Source of the DNA: Poecilobothrus nobilitatus
Lineage: Eukaryota; Arthropoda; Insecta; Diptera; Dolichopodidae
Length of the DNA stretch: 64,000 nucleotides
Assembly (NCBI GenBank): GCA_947095535.1
Contig: OX352772.1
Span: forward strand, 94,717,207-94,781,206
Direction of reading: 5' to 3'
Part shown: positions 45,306-57,369 of the stretch, piece after piece
Numbering within the stretch: position 1 is the first letter of the stretch
How the letters are laid out: each line of letters starts with the position of its first letter
Made by a program: the position numbers and the translations under genes
The notes under the pieces: model-generated
The model's database searches: none
Told to the model about the DNA's origin: nothing
Seen by the model: the letters and a program-made list of their open reading frames with translations, nothing else

Positions 45306-45997
45306 ATGATTGTTTTAACTAATACAACTATGTTGTTTCACCCATTCACAATGATGGTGGCGGGGCCATCCTGCTGTGGTAAAACCACATTTATTCGTAA
45401 TTTAATAAAATATAAAGAAGAGAATATACTACCACATATTAATAGAATTATTTGGTGTAATCCAAACAAAAATGCTGTAATATGAAAGATGTTGAATATA
45501 GTAACACTATTCCAGATTTTAATGATAATCAAGAACCTTTGTTAGTTATTATCGATGATATAATGTTAAGTTCTCATGATAAGTTTATATGTGATTTATT
45601 TACTAAAGGATCACATCATAGAAATTTATCTGTAATATTTGTAACACAAAATGTTTTTCACCAGGGTAAATTTTCAAGAGATATTTTACTCAACTGTAAA
45701 TATTTAGTACTTTTCAAAAATCCAAGAGATAAATCGCAGATATTACCTCTAGCTCGCCAAATATATCCCAATCAAATTAAAGCATTTGAAAAAGTATATA
45801 ATGATGTGACGTCAGTCCCATATGGCTATATATTAATAGATCTTACTCAAGCCGTTAATGATATATTTCGATTAAGAAGTGATATATTTGGGAAAGGTTT
45901 ATGTTATTGTACGAGAGATCAATTAGAACAATTTGGGGAGGAATCTGAAACGTTTGTAGACCAATCGACTTATATTGCACCTATTAAAAACCTCTAA
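45306..45997 (+). pseudogene. P2 FtsK/HerA-type packaging ATPase, frameshifted
   Basis: It starts ATG ATT GTT TTA (45306). Walker A is GPSCCGKTT. At about 45480 roughly seven bases are missing relative to P1, shifting frame to 45482-45997, which carries Walker B (LLVIIDDIM) and VTQN. Outside the gap it is about 90% identical to P1 in protein. A single small deletion inactivates it. Confidence 0.9.
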
Positions 45998-46262
45998 ACC
46001 AAAATTCCAGAAAGTAATTATAAAACACCCTGAAGTAATAAAACCATTTTGCGAAATCTCTTTAAATATTTTAAAAGGTAATTGTAATCTGAGTAAAAAA
46101 GCAACAACCCAATTACGAAAGTATAAAAAAGAATTAAGATCACTTATTTGCCGGAAAAAATCTATAAATAGCAAAAGAAAAATTATTATTCAACGTGGTG
46201 GATTTTTAGCTACACTTCTTGGTGCAATACTATCAGGGATAATCGGAAATTTTATAAAATGA
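45975..46262 (+). CDS. P2 small conserved virion-module protein with QRGGF motif
   Basis: This is the homologue of P1 17124-17447, nearly identical, ending GIIGNFIK with the stop overlapped by the next ATG (46259-46262). The ATG used in P1 (MKRLKV) is mutated here (TATG to TCTG), so the start is unclear; the open frame begins within the ATPase end. It may be start-less. Confidence 0.65.
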   Translation: MHLLKTSKPKFQKVIIKHPEVIKPFCEISLNILKGNCNLSKKATTQLRKYKKELRSLICRKKSINSKRKIIIQRGGFLATLLGAILSGIIGNFIK

Positions 46263-46821
46263 ATAATACAACATTTAATAAAATGATAATTTTAAAATCT
46301 GAGATTTATGAAAGAATGAAGCAAAATGAAGACATTGAACTCAATGAATTGGATAAAAATATGAAAAAAATATTGTCAAATAAACATCTCAAAAATTGTA
46401 TTTATACAGACAAAATCTGTTTAAAATAAGAAACAAAAAACGACAACTTCCTAGAAATAAAGAGGAGAAAATAAAAGTTACGGAAACAAAAGGTACTCAA
46501 ACTCGTTCAAAACCAATGTATATAGATGCGGAAACTCAATCGCATTTTCCTGAATATAAGAATGTTGGAATAGAAGTTGTTCCTGAAGAAGAAGAAGTAT
46601 ATGAAAAAGAAGCTGATGACGAAGTTTTTGATGATGAAATTCAGGAAAATGTTTTAACAAAAGCATTGTCAGCTGCTTCAGTTGGAGAACGTCTTAGAAA
46701 AAGAAAATCAATTAGAAATCAAAATGTACAAATTTTTGAAGCCAAGAAGCCTTGAAATTAGTCCAAGCCAAGTCCAATTCGCAAAAATAAATCTACAAGA
46801 TCATGGACAACATACAAGTAA
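46259..46821 (+). pseudogene. P2 homologue of the 229-residue conserved protein, shortened and frameshifted
   Basis: ATG at 46259 overlaps the previous stop. A frameshift falls near 46380 at the block that reads DTQKWYLYKK in P1. The acidic middle (EKEADDEVFDDEIQEN) and RLRKRKSIRNQNV are conserved. After FEA about 50 residues found in P1 are missing, and the reading continues (out of frame) to SWTTYK at 46821, which overlaps the minor capsid start. Confidence 0.82.
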
Positions 46822-47703
46822 ATGATGAATTTTATGTCACTAGTGTGAACTATTATCCAGAAAATTCATTATCATCTTTTACAAATAAAATTAATAAATA
46901 CATGTGTGATTCAAGGTGGAAAGTCAGTATTTCAGAAATGTATGTTAATGATTTCGTTCCAAATGTGTATGGTGAAGAATGGGAAAAAAGTACAAATATT
47001 TATTAAAGGTATGCAGAAAGATATGATAGGAGTTGGAACATCATATATTCCATACATAGAAAAACAAATGATATGCGACTGGAAAGTTTTTCTACTACCA
47101 ACACTAATTCAAAATATACGCCCACTTAATAGGTTTACGAGAAAAGAAGTTGAACGACAGTTGATTTGAGAAATTTTTAATTTTATAAACGATGAAGTTC
47201 ATTATACACAACCAACAAAAGCTGAGGAGATGTCTAAAAATTTAAGTTACACCACAATATGTGTTACTAAGCCTAAAATACGTATAAAAATAAGAGCAAA
47301 TTACGCTTATACCCTCGAAGGACTTTTGACAACATGTTTCAATCAAGTATCTTTTAAAGTTACAGATTTTAAAAAATATAAATCACGTGTAATAGAAGCT
47401 TTCAAAACTTTTATAGATAGTGTACAATTGATTCCCATTAGTAAACCAGATATGTTTTTTATATACACAGACATAATTGAACCGCAAAAAATAGGTGATA
47501 AAGATATAAGGTGTTTAAGATCTGTTAACATACAAAATTCTTTCACTGATACTGTAAAAGAATTCAGTAATATTCAATATTGCAATGTGGAGAAATCATT
47601 TAATAACATTTCATTACTTTTATGTGAAAAATATGGATACAAAATAAACTTTTCCAATAGTTCAATTCCAACAAAAATTGTATTACATTTTAAAAAAGTA
47701 TAA
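46803..47703 (+). pseudogene. P2 minor capsid (penton-like) protein, broken
   Basis: It starts MDNIQVNDEFYV (46803), then a frameshift at about 46998 where P1 reads STQIFIK. The frame resumes over 46906-47169, ends with the shared TGA (47167-47169) and continues at 47173-47703 to PTKIVLHFKKV. The TGA is at the same codon as in P1 (16073-16075). The P2 C-terminal part is intact, which shows the full C-terminal sequence lost by frameshift in P1. Confidence 0.85.
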
Positions 47704-47749
47704 ATAAAAGCGATTTTACAAAACTATATATTATTTTATTTTACTCATT

Positions 47750-48155
47750 ATGGAGAGAGCGTACTGAGGATATTGGTCGTTTGTTACACTCAGTTGTACC
47801 TTACCAAAGGGGACGAGGGTTAGGGAACTTTTTCGGTGGTCGTTTTAGATATTTAAAATCAATATTTACGTCTGGAGCTAATATATTAAAAAAAGAGGTT
47901 ATTAACTCTGGTATTAATGCATTTTCTGATATTGCCACAGGTGCAAATGTAAAAGAAGTGGTTCAAGATCGAAGTAAAGAGATAATGAAAAATGTAAGAC
48001 GAGGTGCAGTTCGGAAACTCAATGTAATGTATGGACAAGGCAAAAGAAAACGAAGAAAACCTATAAAAAGACCTCTCATTAATAATTTAAATTATTTTAC
48101 GTCGAAGCGACGCAAAGTTAATAACAAAAACAAACAAAAAGATATTTTTGAATAA
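47750..48155 (+). pseudogene. P2 basic pVI/pX-like virion protein with protease site, N-terminus deleted
   Basis: ATG at 47750 (MERAY) is followed by loss of about 47 bases present in P1, so the frame breaks. The rest runs 47781-48155: YQRGRGLG, VKEVVQDRSKEIM, MYGQ-G (48027-48041) and the basic tail. The protease site is perfectly conserved with P1. It lies directly before the major capsid gene. Confidence 0.75.
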
Positions 48156-48157
48156 TT

Positions 48158-49452
48158 ATGATTGAATGTATGAAATCAGAACTTGATATTTTTAAAACGC
48201 AGCCTATTCAGTCAAGTATTTTACGATCTGAAGAAGTTTCCTGTAACCCTATTGCTTCTTTAGATAATCCATCTGTCATAGAATTTGTTTCACTAGGGCA
48301 CGGTGATACATATAGAGACTTGTCTTCGACATATCTAAAATTAAAAGTACAAATTTTAAAAAAAGATGGAACTCAATGGAATAAAGATAAAAAAACTGAT
48401 GGAACACCTGTACAACAACCAAGTGTGGTTAATAATATGTTATATTCATTAATAAAACAATGCAATGTTCAACTAAATGGAAAGAATATATCTCAAATGG
48501 CAGTTATCATTACAGAGCTTATATTGAATCATTGTTAAATTATGGTACGGATACCGCTACAACGCATTTGGAGTGTGGTGGATGGATGCTAGATAAGCCA
48601 AATATAGCAAAAACAGATAATAGTGGTTCAAAAGAACGTCAAAAATTATACCAAAATAGCAATGTAGTGGAACTTATGGGGAAACTACATTTAGATATGT
48701 TTAACCAACCTACACTTCTCATAAACAATGTCGATGTTCGAGTTATCCTAACATTAGAAAAACCAGATTTTTACCTCTTTGCAGATGATACTGATGAATC
48801 TCAACTGAAAATTTTAGCCACTTTATTTATGAGACATGTAACAATTAATTCTAGTGTGCTATTAGCACATAATGCTGTATTGGAAAAAACTAATGCCAAA
48901 TACAATTACAAACGGGTACAGGTAAAAACTTTTACCATTCCACAGAATAGTTCATCAATATCACTTGATAATGTTTTTATTGGACAGTTGCCAAACACAA
49001 TCATTTTTTGCATGACAGAAAATACAGGTTACTCTGGAAAAAGGTCGAAAAACCCATACAATTTTAAACATTTTGATATTTCACAATTTGTGTTAAAGGT
49101 AAATGGTGTTCAAATACCTAATTCAGCAATTGAAACTAGTTTTTCAGATGAAAATAATTGCTGTACAAGAGCATACAATACACTTTTTTCAGGAACTGGA
49201 ATTTACCATAATGATAAAGGTCATCAGATAACAAAAACCATGTTTAGTAATGGGTTTTTCATTTTAGCTTTTGATTTAACTCCAGATGCATCAGAAAATG
49301 AAGTGTGTCAAGGTCTACTAAATCAAGGTACAGTTAGAATTGAGGCAAGGCTATCAAAACCACTTACATCTACACTGACTGCTATTGTTTATGGAGAATT
49401 TGATGCAAGTTTACAAATTGATAAAAACCGAAATATATTCTCAAACCTATAA
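48158..49452 (+). pseudogene. P2 major capsid protein, double jelly-roll type, frameshifted
   Basis: It starts at ATG 48158 or, in frame, 48170 (MKSELDIF). A 4-base deletion near 48493 (relative to P1, between NGKN and SYHYR) shifts the frame; the second part is open to 49452. Other features are as for P1 and protein identity is very high. The two elements are broken at different places, so each is intact where the other fails. Confidence 0.9.
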
Positions 49453-49489
49453 ATAGCATACATACAAGTAAATTTGAATATTTGACAAA

Positions 49490-49822
49490 ATGTCACTGTC
49501 TTGTGCACTTCTGGATGTAACATTTTGTAGTGATGATAATAGTACCTTGTTTGCGAAAGATATTTGTATAGTTGGTTTTAAAGAACCTTGTAAAAAGTTT
49601 GTAAAAGAGCTCAAGTATAAATTTCCAACTAGGGATTTTATAAATGATAATTTTGATAATTACTCTTTTGGAACTGTGTACAACGATAAAATAAATAAAG
49701 AGCTCTGTCAAATACTAGAAAAATTTGATGTTATTATAACAAATAAAAAAATCAAAAAAGAGTTCTTATCAAATTATATTAAAGAAACAACTAAAGTATA
49801 TGACTTGAGTCAATTTGATTGA
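49490..49822 (+). CDS. P2 110-residue RNase H-like protein (second paralogue)
   Basis: The frame is intact and differs from the P1 protein (13371-13703) at only a couple of positions. It overlaps the protease start by 4 bp. See the P1 entry for the similarity to the longer paralogue. Preservation in both elements, unlike most neighbours, is notable. Confidence 0.75.
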   Translation: MSLSCALLDVTFCSDDNSTLFAKDICIVGFKEPCKKFVKELKYKFPTRDFINDNFDNYSFGTVYNDKINKELCQILEKFDVIITNKKIKKEFLSNYIKETTKVYDLSQFD

Positions 49823-50275
49823 TGAATACCCTAGAGATAAGTGACGTATTAAGATGTAACAAACACACACGTAAATTTTTTAAAGGAGTTTTTGCTCTGG
49901 ATCAACTCCCCAGAATAATTGAAAAAGAAACTTTTTTAATTGTAAACACTGATAAATCAAAAAATCCGGGAACACATTGGTTAGCTATTTTTAAGCCAAA
50001 GAATGGCTGTGTTGAATATTTTGATTCGTTTGATACAAAACCAGATAAATTAGAAATTTTAAGTTACTTAAAAAACCAATGTATAATTTTTAATAAGAAA
50101 CAGTTACAAAGTAACTATTCAGATGTCTGTGGGCAATATTGTTGTGTTTATACGTGGTATAGATGTTGCGGTTATAGTATGAACGCTTTTTAAAAAAATT
50201 TAACAAAGGAAATCAACTAGAAAACGATAAGTATATTTTAAGTACTTTTCAAAATGTATTTGGAAAATATAACTC
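49819..50275 (+). pseudogene. P2 adenain-like cysteine protease, frameshifted at the C-terminus
   Basis: MMNTLEISDVLRCN starts it. The catalytic set is visible: His in GTHWLAIF, Asp in EYFDSF, Gln in LQSNY and Cys in CGQYC. The frame ends at MNAF (50193); a homologous tail continues out of frame (LKKFN...YILSTFQNVFG) to about 50275, so a one-base indel in a T/A run is likely. The catalytic residues are upstream of it. It should process virion precursors such as the MYGQ-G protein. Confidence 0.9.
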
Positions 50276-50735
50276 ATTACAAATTTGTATAATTCACCAT
50301 ATTGGTAAAAAGTCAATTGTCTTAAAATATCATGAATGGAATAAATTTCATTACGAATTTAACAAAAAACTCGATAAGCTGATAGTAAAAGATATAAAGC
50401 AGAACTTTCATCATGGGCTAAAATCATCGAACAGGCAAAGTATAAGTATTATCAAAGAAGAAGCAGAGCAGTTTTACAATTTAAGCGATTTTCTTCACGC
50501 AGTGATGACCTATTATAAATCTGCTGAGTTAAATGTAACAGACTATGTTTGGGAATATCTAAATTTATGTGTCGAACAACAAGTATTTAGGTTAGAAAGA
50601 GAAATTTATGTACCAATACAACGTTTTAATGTACAATGTAATTATTCAAGGTTATTTTTTGAAATTCCTGTAATTTTAAAGGAACAAATCTGTAATATAC
50701 TACATAAAACAAACAAAATAAATCACAACAAATAA
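50276..50735 (+). CDS. P2 PC4-like small protein downstream of the protease
   Basis: The frame is open through to 50735 but no ATG is seen near its start; the first in-frame GTG-ATG (50502) is inside the homologous region, so it may be start-less or depend on the protease frame. The core SIVLKYHEWNKFHYEFNKKL resembles the strand-helix end of PC4/p15 single-strand DNA-binding proteins (inference). The C-terminal LEREIYVPIQRFNVQCNYSR and FFEIPVIL align with P1 remains at 12620-12720. Confidence 0.5.
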
Positions 50736-50809
50736 TATAAAAATTTTTATTTTTTATTTATATATTTTAGATACACAAATATTTTTCTGTACACCTTTCA
50801 TTAGATTAT

Positions 50810-51093
50810 TTAATTAAAATTATTTAGGATTATTAAATCACTGAAATAATCAAGATCTCCCTGCTGATTATTTGTGTCCCAAATTTCATTAAATGGAACT
50901 GCTTCCTCATCTTCCTCAATTTCTTCTTCCACTTCTTCTTCTTCGTCTTCTAATTCAACTATCTGTAACGGTGGTATAAATTCCTCAGTTTCTGCTAAAT
51001 CTTCGTCGTCCATGGTGGACGTAATTTCATTTTCTTGTATCTTACAGCATCTACAGTTTCTTTAAATGGAAATGATGTGGAATCAGGCAGCAT
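50810..51093 (-). pseudogene. P2 small acidic protein, frameshifted
   Basis: ATG at 51093 reads MLPDSTSFPFKE and soon leaves frame. The homologous frame 51013-50810 holds MDDEDLAETEEFIPPLQI and a strongly acidic run (Glu/Asp). It matches the P1 gene at 12253-12525 and is also convergent with the PC4-like gene. The function is unknown. Confidence 0.6.
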
Positions 51094-51283
51094 TTCAGTG
51101 AGTTGTTGAACAGTCAGAATGGAAATGAATTAAATTTGAAAATATAAGTTGAGTTATATACTCATGTAGAAAAGTATAAAAGCAAATTAAACTCAATTAG
51201 ATGATTAGTTTAAACCATGCTTTGTTCTATCATTTTATGTATAATAATTATTATAACATTACCTTTAACATTTTTAAAACAAA

Positions 51284-52230
51284 ATGTCAAGAGCTCAAAT
51301 AGTGACTGAAATTTATAGACAAGCAAGACGTAAATTTCTTAGAAGAAAATTCAAACAGAAAGGTCTAAATGACACGTGGCAAACCGATTTAGTCGAAATG
51401 ATACCTTATGGAAAATTTAATAATGGTTATAAATATATGCTGACGGTCATTGATACTTTTTCCAAATGTGCCTATGCTGAACCTGTGAAAACAAAAAATG
51501 CTGAAAATGTTTTAAATGCCTTAAAAACAATTATTATTAGAGCTAAAGTTATAACAAAAAATATTCACTCTGATCAAGGCAAGGAATTTTTTAATTTCAA
51601 ATTTCAAAATTATATGAAAATTATATAAAAATCAATCAATCATTATCACACATTTTGCGAATTAAAAGCATCAATTGTTGAACGATTTAACCGTACATTG
51701 AAAAATTCTATGTGGAAAAAATTTAGTTTAAACGGGAATTATAAATGGTTACCTATTATTATACAATCATTAATAAAAGAATATAATTCAACAAAACATA
51801 GCACAACAAAACTTCCTCCTGAAAAAAATACAAAAAAAAACGAAACAAATATACTGCGGAATGTATATACTGAGCCTAAAATTTTTCAAAAAATTAAATA
51901 TAAAACTGGAAATTTTGTAAGAATAAGTAAATATAAAGGTCCTTTCGAAAAAGGTTATCAACCGAATTGGTCAACTGAAGTATTTAAGATTGATAAAATC
52001 AATAATACTTATCCTGTTACATATCACTTATCGGACTATACTGATACGCCAATTTCTGGGCGTTTTTATCAACTGAGCTTACACCTGTAAAATACCCAGA
52101 TACTTACCTTGTAGAAATAATTCTGAAAAAGCAAGGAAATAGAGTTTTTGTTAAATGGCTAGGTTTTGATGACACACATAATACCTACTTGGATAAATTC
52201 AACAAATATTGTTTAATATATGTAAAATAA
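51284..52230 (+). pseudogene. P2 retroviral-type integrase with chromodomain, broken
   Basis: All three catalytic residues are visible: Asp in TDLVEM, Asp in HSDQGKEFF and Glu in ASIVERFNR. A stop at 51626-51628 separates parts one and two, and another at 52088-52090 precedes the chromodomain (YLVEIILKKQGN...KWLGFDDTH). It is less damaged than the P1 gene. It is on the same strand as the virion genes, opposite in relative orientation to P1. Family certain. Confidence 0.92.
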
Positions 52231-52234
52231 AACT

Positions 52235-52350
52235 CTAATAAGCATCTGAAAATAAAACTTGAAAACATCTGAAAAATAAAATAAAATCTTAACATCTGAA
52301 AAATGAAATAAAATCTTAACATCTGAAAAATGAAAATAAAATTAAAACAG
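52235..52350 (+). repeat. Short tandem repeat after the P2 integrase
   Basis: The unit CATCTGAAAAATGAAATAAA recurs about four times with small changes, directly downstream of the integrase stop. P1 has a different, longer tandem array at the same gene end. Confidence 0.75.
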
Positions 52351-52478
52351 TAGAAAATTTCTTTGAAATAAAATTTTTTTTATTAAATAAAATTTTTTAT
52401 ATAAAATTAGTCTAAAACTATTACTGATTTGTGGCGAATTCAAAATCACCACGTTCTTCTTTTAAATTTAATTGGCTT

Positions 52479-53012
52479 TCAATATTCATTTTTTTCGATT
52501 TCCTCACGGATATCATTATCTTCAAATACCCCAACTTTTTGATGCGGTATAAATATAATACTATTTAGGGTCTCGAAGACCCATTTGTTACCGTAAACGG
52601 TGTTTAATTTTTTAATTTTATTTATTTTATAGAGCCTACTTGGCTCCATATCTTTAACTTTTAAAAATTTTAAAAAATTTTTTTTTTTTAAATTAAATAA
52701 TTCCACCAGTTTCCTTTTTCTGATGGGATTTGATGTTACATTACTCTGATAATCTTGTTGTTGCTGCAGTTGCTGTTGTTGTAGTTGCTGTTTTTGCTGT
52801 TGCTGTTGTTGTGGTTGTTGCTGTTGTTGTTGATGATAATGCTGTTGATGTAGTTGTTGTTGTTGTTGCTGTTGATGAAGATGAGTAGAAGCGTCATCTT
52901 CATTTTTCGCCTTTCTCCTTTTCGCAGGAAGACGCACTGCTGTACTAGTAGTAGCAGTTGTAGCAGTTGCAGCTTCTTCTGCAGTTATGAAGAAGTTTAA
53001 ATATTCCTCCAT
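52479..53012 (-). CDS. P2 Q-rich protein with conserved C-terminal domain
   Basis: The frame is intact with 177 codons. The N-terminal part is Ala/Thr-rich, followed by basic PAKRRKAK, then residues 46-88 nearly all Gln with some His. The C-terminal 75 residues contain KVKDMEPSRLYKINKIKKLNTVYGNKWVFET...IIFIP, a beta-rich pattern aligning with P1 11191-11634. The xNTxYGxKxV pattern recalls an OB-like fold, so ssDNA binding is a guess. It lies between integrase and PolB on the opposite strand. Confidence 0.65.
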   Translation of the reverse strand: MEEYLNFFITAEEAATATTATTSTAVRLPAKRRKAKNEDDASTHLHQQQQQQQLHQQHYHQQQQQQPQQQQQQKQQLQQQQLQQQQDYQSNVTSNPIRKRKLVELFNLKKKNFLKFLKVKDMEPSRLYKINKIKKLNTVYGNKWVFETLNSIIFIPHQKVGVFEDNDIREEIEKNEY

Positions 53013-53099
53013 ATCTTGCTTGTTCGAAATTAAACTGATATTTTTTGTATAAAATCCCGATGTATTTATACTAATTAAAATGTATTGAAGATAAATTTA

Positions 53100-53475
53100 G
53101 ATTGCTTTTTGTTTTTCAATTCTTTCTATATTAGCTAAGCTAATTTAGATGGGATACTAGTTAAATGAACTATAATTTATTAAATCGTCATTTGATTACA
53201 ATTTACAACTTTAAGATAAGTTTTAAATTAAATTTTAGTTTGAAAATTACAATGTTGCAAATTATATTTTCAATTTTCTATTTTAAGATAGGGCTAAGTT
53301 TGCGTTTTATTTTTGTTTTATTTTATTCTATAATTAATTGTCAGAATCTCTTTTGTTACAATGTTGCAAATTATATTTTCAATTCTTTCTATTTTAAGAT
53401 AGGATTAAGATGGGATTCTAGTTAAACAACTATAATCTATTAAAGTGACCTTTGATTACAATGTAATTGTTCATT
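53100..53475 (+). repeat. Direct repeats upstream of P2 PolB
   Basis: Two overlapping duplications: ATGTTGCAAATTATATTTTC occurs at about 53250 and 53360, and GATGGGAT-CTAGTTAAA-AACTATAAT-TATTAAA occurs at about 53148 and 53410. The 86-codon frame here (53165-53425) is made of repeat and is not convincing. Confidence 0.75.
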
Positions 53476-53554
53476 TAACAGAGTGAATCTGTATTAAAAA
53501 TTTAATATTATTCTGTTATTCAAGCATTTAACATCTAAAATTCGTATAAAGAAA

Positions 53555-56500
53555 ATGTCGAAAAAAATTATTTTACAAAAGTTTCTTACCGAAACTATAA
53601 CATCTTATATAATCGAAAGTGAAAATTCGACATTTGTTAAAAGGTTTAAAATGAACGGGCACAAAATAAAATTTGTAATTAAATCCGTACCTGACAATAG
53701 AGAACCAATTAGCTGGATTAAGGATGCTATACATCAAATAATCAACATTGCTGTGAAAGATGTGAATTCCAGGGATAAGATTAAGTTAACATTTTGTGGA
53801 GAGAGCTTTGAAAATCAAGGTCCTGCGTATCTCAGTTTTAGATCCGCTCATGAACTAAAATTTAGCGACGTTTGGGATGTAATTTCTAATGTTTTCGCCT
53901 ACAGGTTTAAGTACAGACACTTTTTGTTTAACAGTTACCCATGTTAAATTACCCGTTGGTAGAGGTAGAAGTAATAAATATTCAAATTTTGATGAGGAAT
54001 GCTTAAAAAGGAGAGGAATAATAGCAATAAAAAATAGAGATAATTTATGTTTACAGCGTGCACTTGTTGTTTCAATAGCTAAAATTGAAAAATTTAATGA
54101 TTATGAAAAAATTCGAAAAAATATAGGAAAACTTCAAACTTTAACAGCTTTAAAATTATTAGAAAAATCAAAAATAACAATTCCATCTGAAGGTTGCGGA
54201 ATTCGTGAATTGAATCAATTTCAAAAATTTTTACACAAACACAAGATTGTTGTATATAAATATGGAACAAGGGGTGCAGAAATAATATTTAAAGGATTGA
54301 ATAATTGGAAAAAAATTAACTTGTTATATCATAATAATCATTACAATGTAATAACCTCACTAACAGCTGCTTTTTGCACAGCATTTTATTGTGAAGAATG
54401 TCATATTCCGTATTCTAAGAAAATTGAACATAGATATTCGAAAAGTTGCCCTTGCTGTCAAAACTCACCAGCTTGTTCACTTAATGTTAAAAATATTTTA
54501 TGTATGCAGTGTAATCGAACATTTCGTGGTCAAACATGTTTTGAAAGCCATAAGGCTTCCAGTTCAAAAAATAGAAGCATCTGTGAAGAAATTAGGAAAT
54601 GCAAATCTTGTTTTAAAGTTCATAAAAGCAGTAGGACTCATATATGTGGGGAATATTTTTGTAAGATTTGCGATAATCATGTTCCTGAAAACCATAAATG
54701 CTTCATTCAGCAAGACAAAACAAAAGTAAATTTTGAAAATTGCATTTACGTATTTTATGATTTAGAAACAAGACAAGAAGAAATTAGCTCTACAAAAATA
54801 AAATAACATGTTCCAAGTTTACGTGTGGCTCAGCTAAGATGCTTTAAATGTATTAACATTGCTTCCCTATACTTATGTGGAAAATGTAAATTAACAGAGA
54901 GAATTTTTAAAACGAAAAATGTGATAGAGGATTTCATGGAATTTATTTTAAAATTAAGAAAGGAATTCAAAAAGATTGTCATAATTGCTCATAATGGGCA
55001 GGCGTTTGACCATCGATTTATTCTGAATTATATACTCAATAAAACTGTACTTGAACCAAAGTTAATTATGCGAGGTACAAAAATTATTGTTATGATAATT
55101 GATAATATTAAATTTATAGATTCTATGAATTACTTTCCTATGGCCTTGGCAAAATTACCAAAAGCTTTTAATTTATCAATCAATTTGAAAAAGTGTTATT
55201 TTGCGCATCTATTTCATAAATTGGAAAATGAAAATTACATTGGCCCACTTCCAGCAATTAAATACTATAACTCTAATACAATGAAAGCAGATGAGCGTAA
55301 TGAATTTTTAATGTGGTATGAACAAAATAGAAACTCAGAATTTAATATGGAGAAAGATTTTTTAGAATACTGTATAAATGATGTTGAAATTCTAACTAGA
55401 GTATATCTGGTTTTCAGAAAATTTTTTATAGAAGAATATAATGTGGAACCATTTGTAGAAGCAACAACAATAGCTTCAGCCTGTAATCCTGTATATAGAA
55501 GAAACTTTCTCAAATCGAATACTATAGGAATTATACCAAGAAAAGGATATAGGATGGTAGACAATCAGTCAAAAATTGCCATGAAATAGCTTATTTGGGA
55601 AAAAGATTTGAGAAAAATTGATTTGAAATGTGCATTTAATGGAAAAGAAAAACCAATCGGAAATGTTAAAGTCGATGGATTTTGCAATGAGACTAAAGAA
55701 ATATTAGAATTTTACGGTTGCTATTATCATGGACATCCAAAATGTTTAACAAATGAGAGGGATATACCATTACATGATAACTCTGGCGATACTTTGAATC
55801 TACGATATGAAATCAGACTTTAATGAGATCAGAGTTTATTAATGAGATCAGAGTTTATAAAATCATGTGGATATAAAGTTATTGAGATGTGGGAATGTGA
55901 ATTGCGGGAGCTAATGAGACACAATGTAAATATGAGATGTTTAGAAAATCATTAATTAATTAATTTAGTTCCTTTAAATCCTCGTGATGCATTTTATGGC
56001 GGAAGAACGGGAAATACTTACACATATTATAAATGTGAACAAGGAGAAAAAATTAAATACATAGATGTATGTCGGTATTATTAAATGTAAAATCTTACCA
56101 CCAACAAATCTATTACACCCCGTGTTACCTGTCAAACAAAATAATAAATTGATGTTCTCACTATGTAACACTTGTAGTGAACAAAAATATCAAGGAAAAT
56201 ACTGTGAACATACAGACGATGAAAGAGCATTAGTAGGAACTTGGGTAATTGATGAAATTAAAAAAGCAATTGAAAAAGGGTATAAACTTTTAAATATTTA
56301 TGAAGTTTGGGAATACGAAACAGTAAAATATGACAATTGCAATGGTATTAATGGTTTATTCACTAAAATGATGAATAAATTTATAAAGATTAAACAAGAA
56401 GCTTCTGGGTCGCCAATAAAATGCCAAACTCAAAAAGAAAAGGAAGAATATATTGATAGTTTTTTTGAAAAGGAAGAAATTAAATTAGAATACGATAAAG

Positions 56501-57233
56501 TAGTTAATAATCCTGATTTAAGATCTTTTGCTAAGATTATTTTAAACTCATTCTGGGGAAAATTTGGGCAAAAGGAAAATCAACAACAAACCACCATTAT
56601 AAATCAACCTTTTAAACTTTACGAGTTAATAACATAGTGGCTAGCTGGAAGTATAAAGAAGAAGCAGCAACTTCTTTATCTACTGTCAACGTAAGTGTCG
56701 CTGCTTATACAACAACATATGCTCGTCTTCAACTTTACAGTTATCTAGAGAAGGTAGATAGTAGAGTATTATATTATGACACCGATTCGGTGTTGTATAT
56801 TAGTCGAGAAGGAGAATATGAACCACAAACAGGAGAATTTATAGGAGACATGACAGATGAGTTAGAGTGTTATGATATAGGGAGTTATATTACAGAATTC
56901 GTAAGTGGTGGTCCCAAGAACAACGCCTACAAAATTTACTGTACAAAAGATAATACCGAAAAAATTGTTTGTAAAGTTAAAGGATTCTCTCTTAGTTATG
57001 AAGCTTCACTAAAAATCAATTTTAATAGCATAAAGAAAGCAGTTTTAAATTCATTCAATAGTACAGACACATATGTCATTTCGGAAAATATTCGTCGAAA
57101 TAAAAATCACGATGTACTTACGATTCCTGAAATAAAAAAATATCAACCAAAATCGGAAAAACGAAAATTTAATGAAGATGGTAGTTCTTTACCGTATGGA
57201 TATAATAGGAAAAAATCACGTGTTGACAAGTAA
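53555..57233 (+). pseudogene. P2 protein-primed family-B DNA polymerase (pPolB), broken
   Basis: Frames in order: 53555-53920 N-terminus; 53889-54806 with Cys-rich part and Exo I YDLET (D at 54759); 54825-55589 with Exo II AHNGQAFD and Exo III EYCIND; 55608-55823 with the GCYYHGHPKC block absent from P1; 56065-56637 with LNSFWGKFGQ; 56637-57233 with YYDTDS (56772-56789). At about 56065 KYIDVC jumps directly to YVGIIK, so the SLY core of motif A is deleted, while it survives in P1. A 19-bp duplication (AATGAGATCAGAGTTTA) is at 55822-55858. Protein identity to P1 is roughly 50-60% by eye. Confidence 0.93.
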
Positions 57234-57369
57234 ATCATTCAAATTTGTTTGCATATTAATTTAAAATTTTTAAAATCTTAACATCTGGTTATTTTAAAAA
57301 ATTTTTCAACTTAGATTTAAATAAAAATATAATAATAAAAAATTTTGAACATAAAAATAAAAATGTCTT
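57234..57369. other. Short gap between P2 PolB and right TIR
   Basis: AT-rich, including AAAATCTTAACATCTG, also seen in the tandem repeat after the integrase. No gene. Confidence 0.5.

Noticed and set aside
53165..53425. 86-codon Phe/Ile-rich frame before P2 PolB
   Set aside because: Made of two internal duplications; absent from P1; no family pattern.
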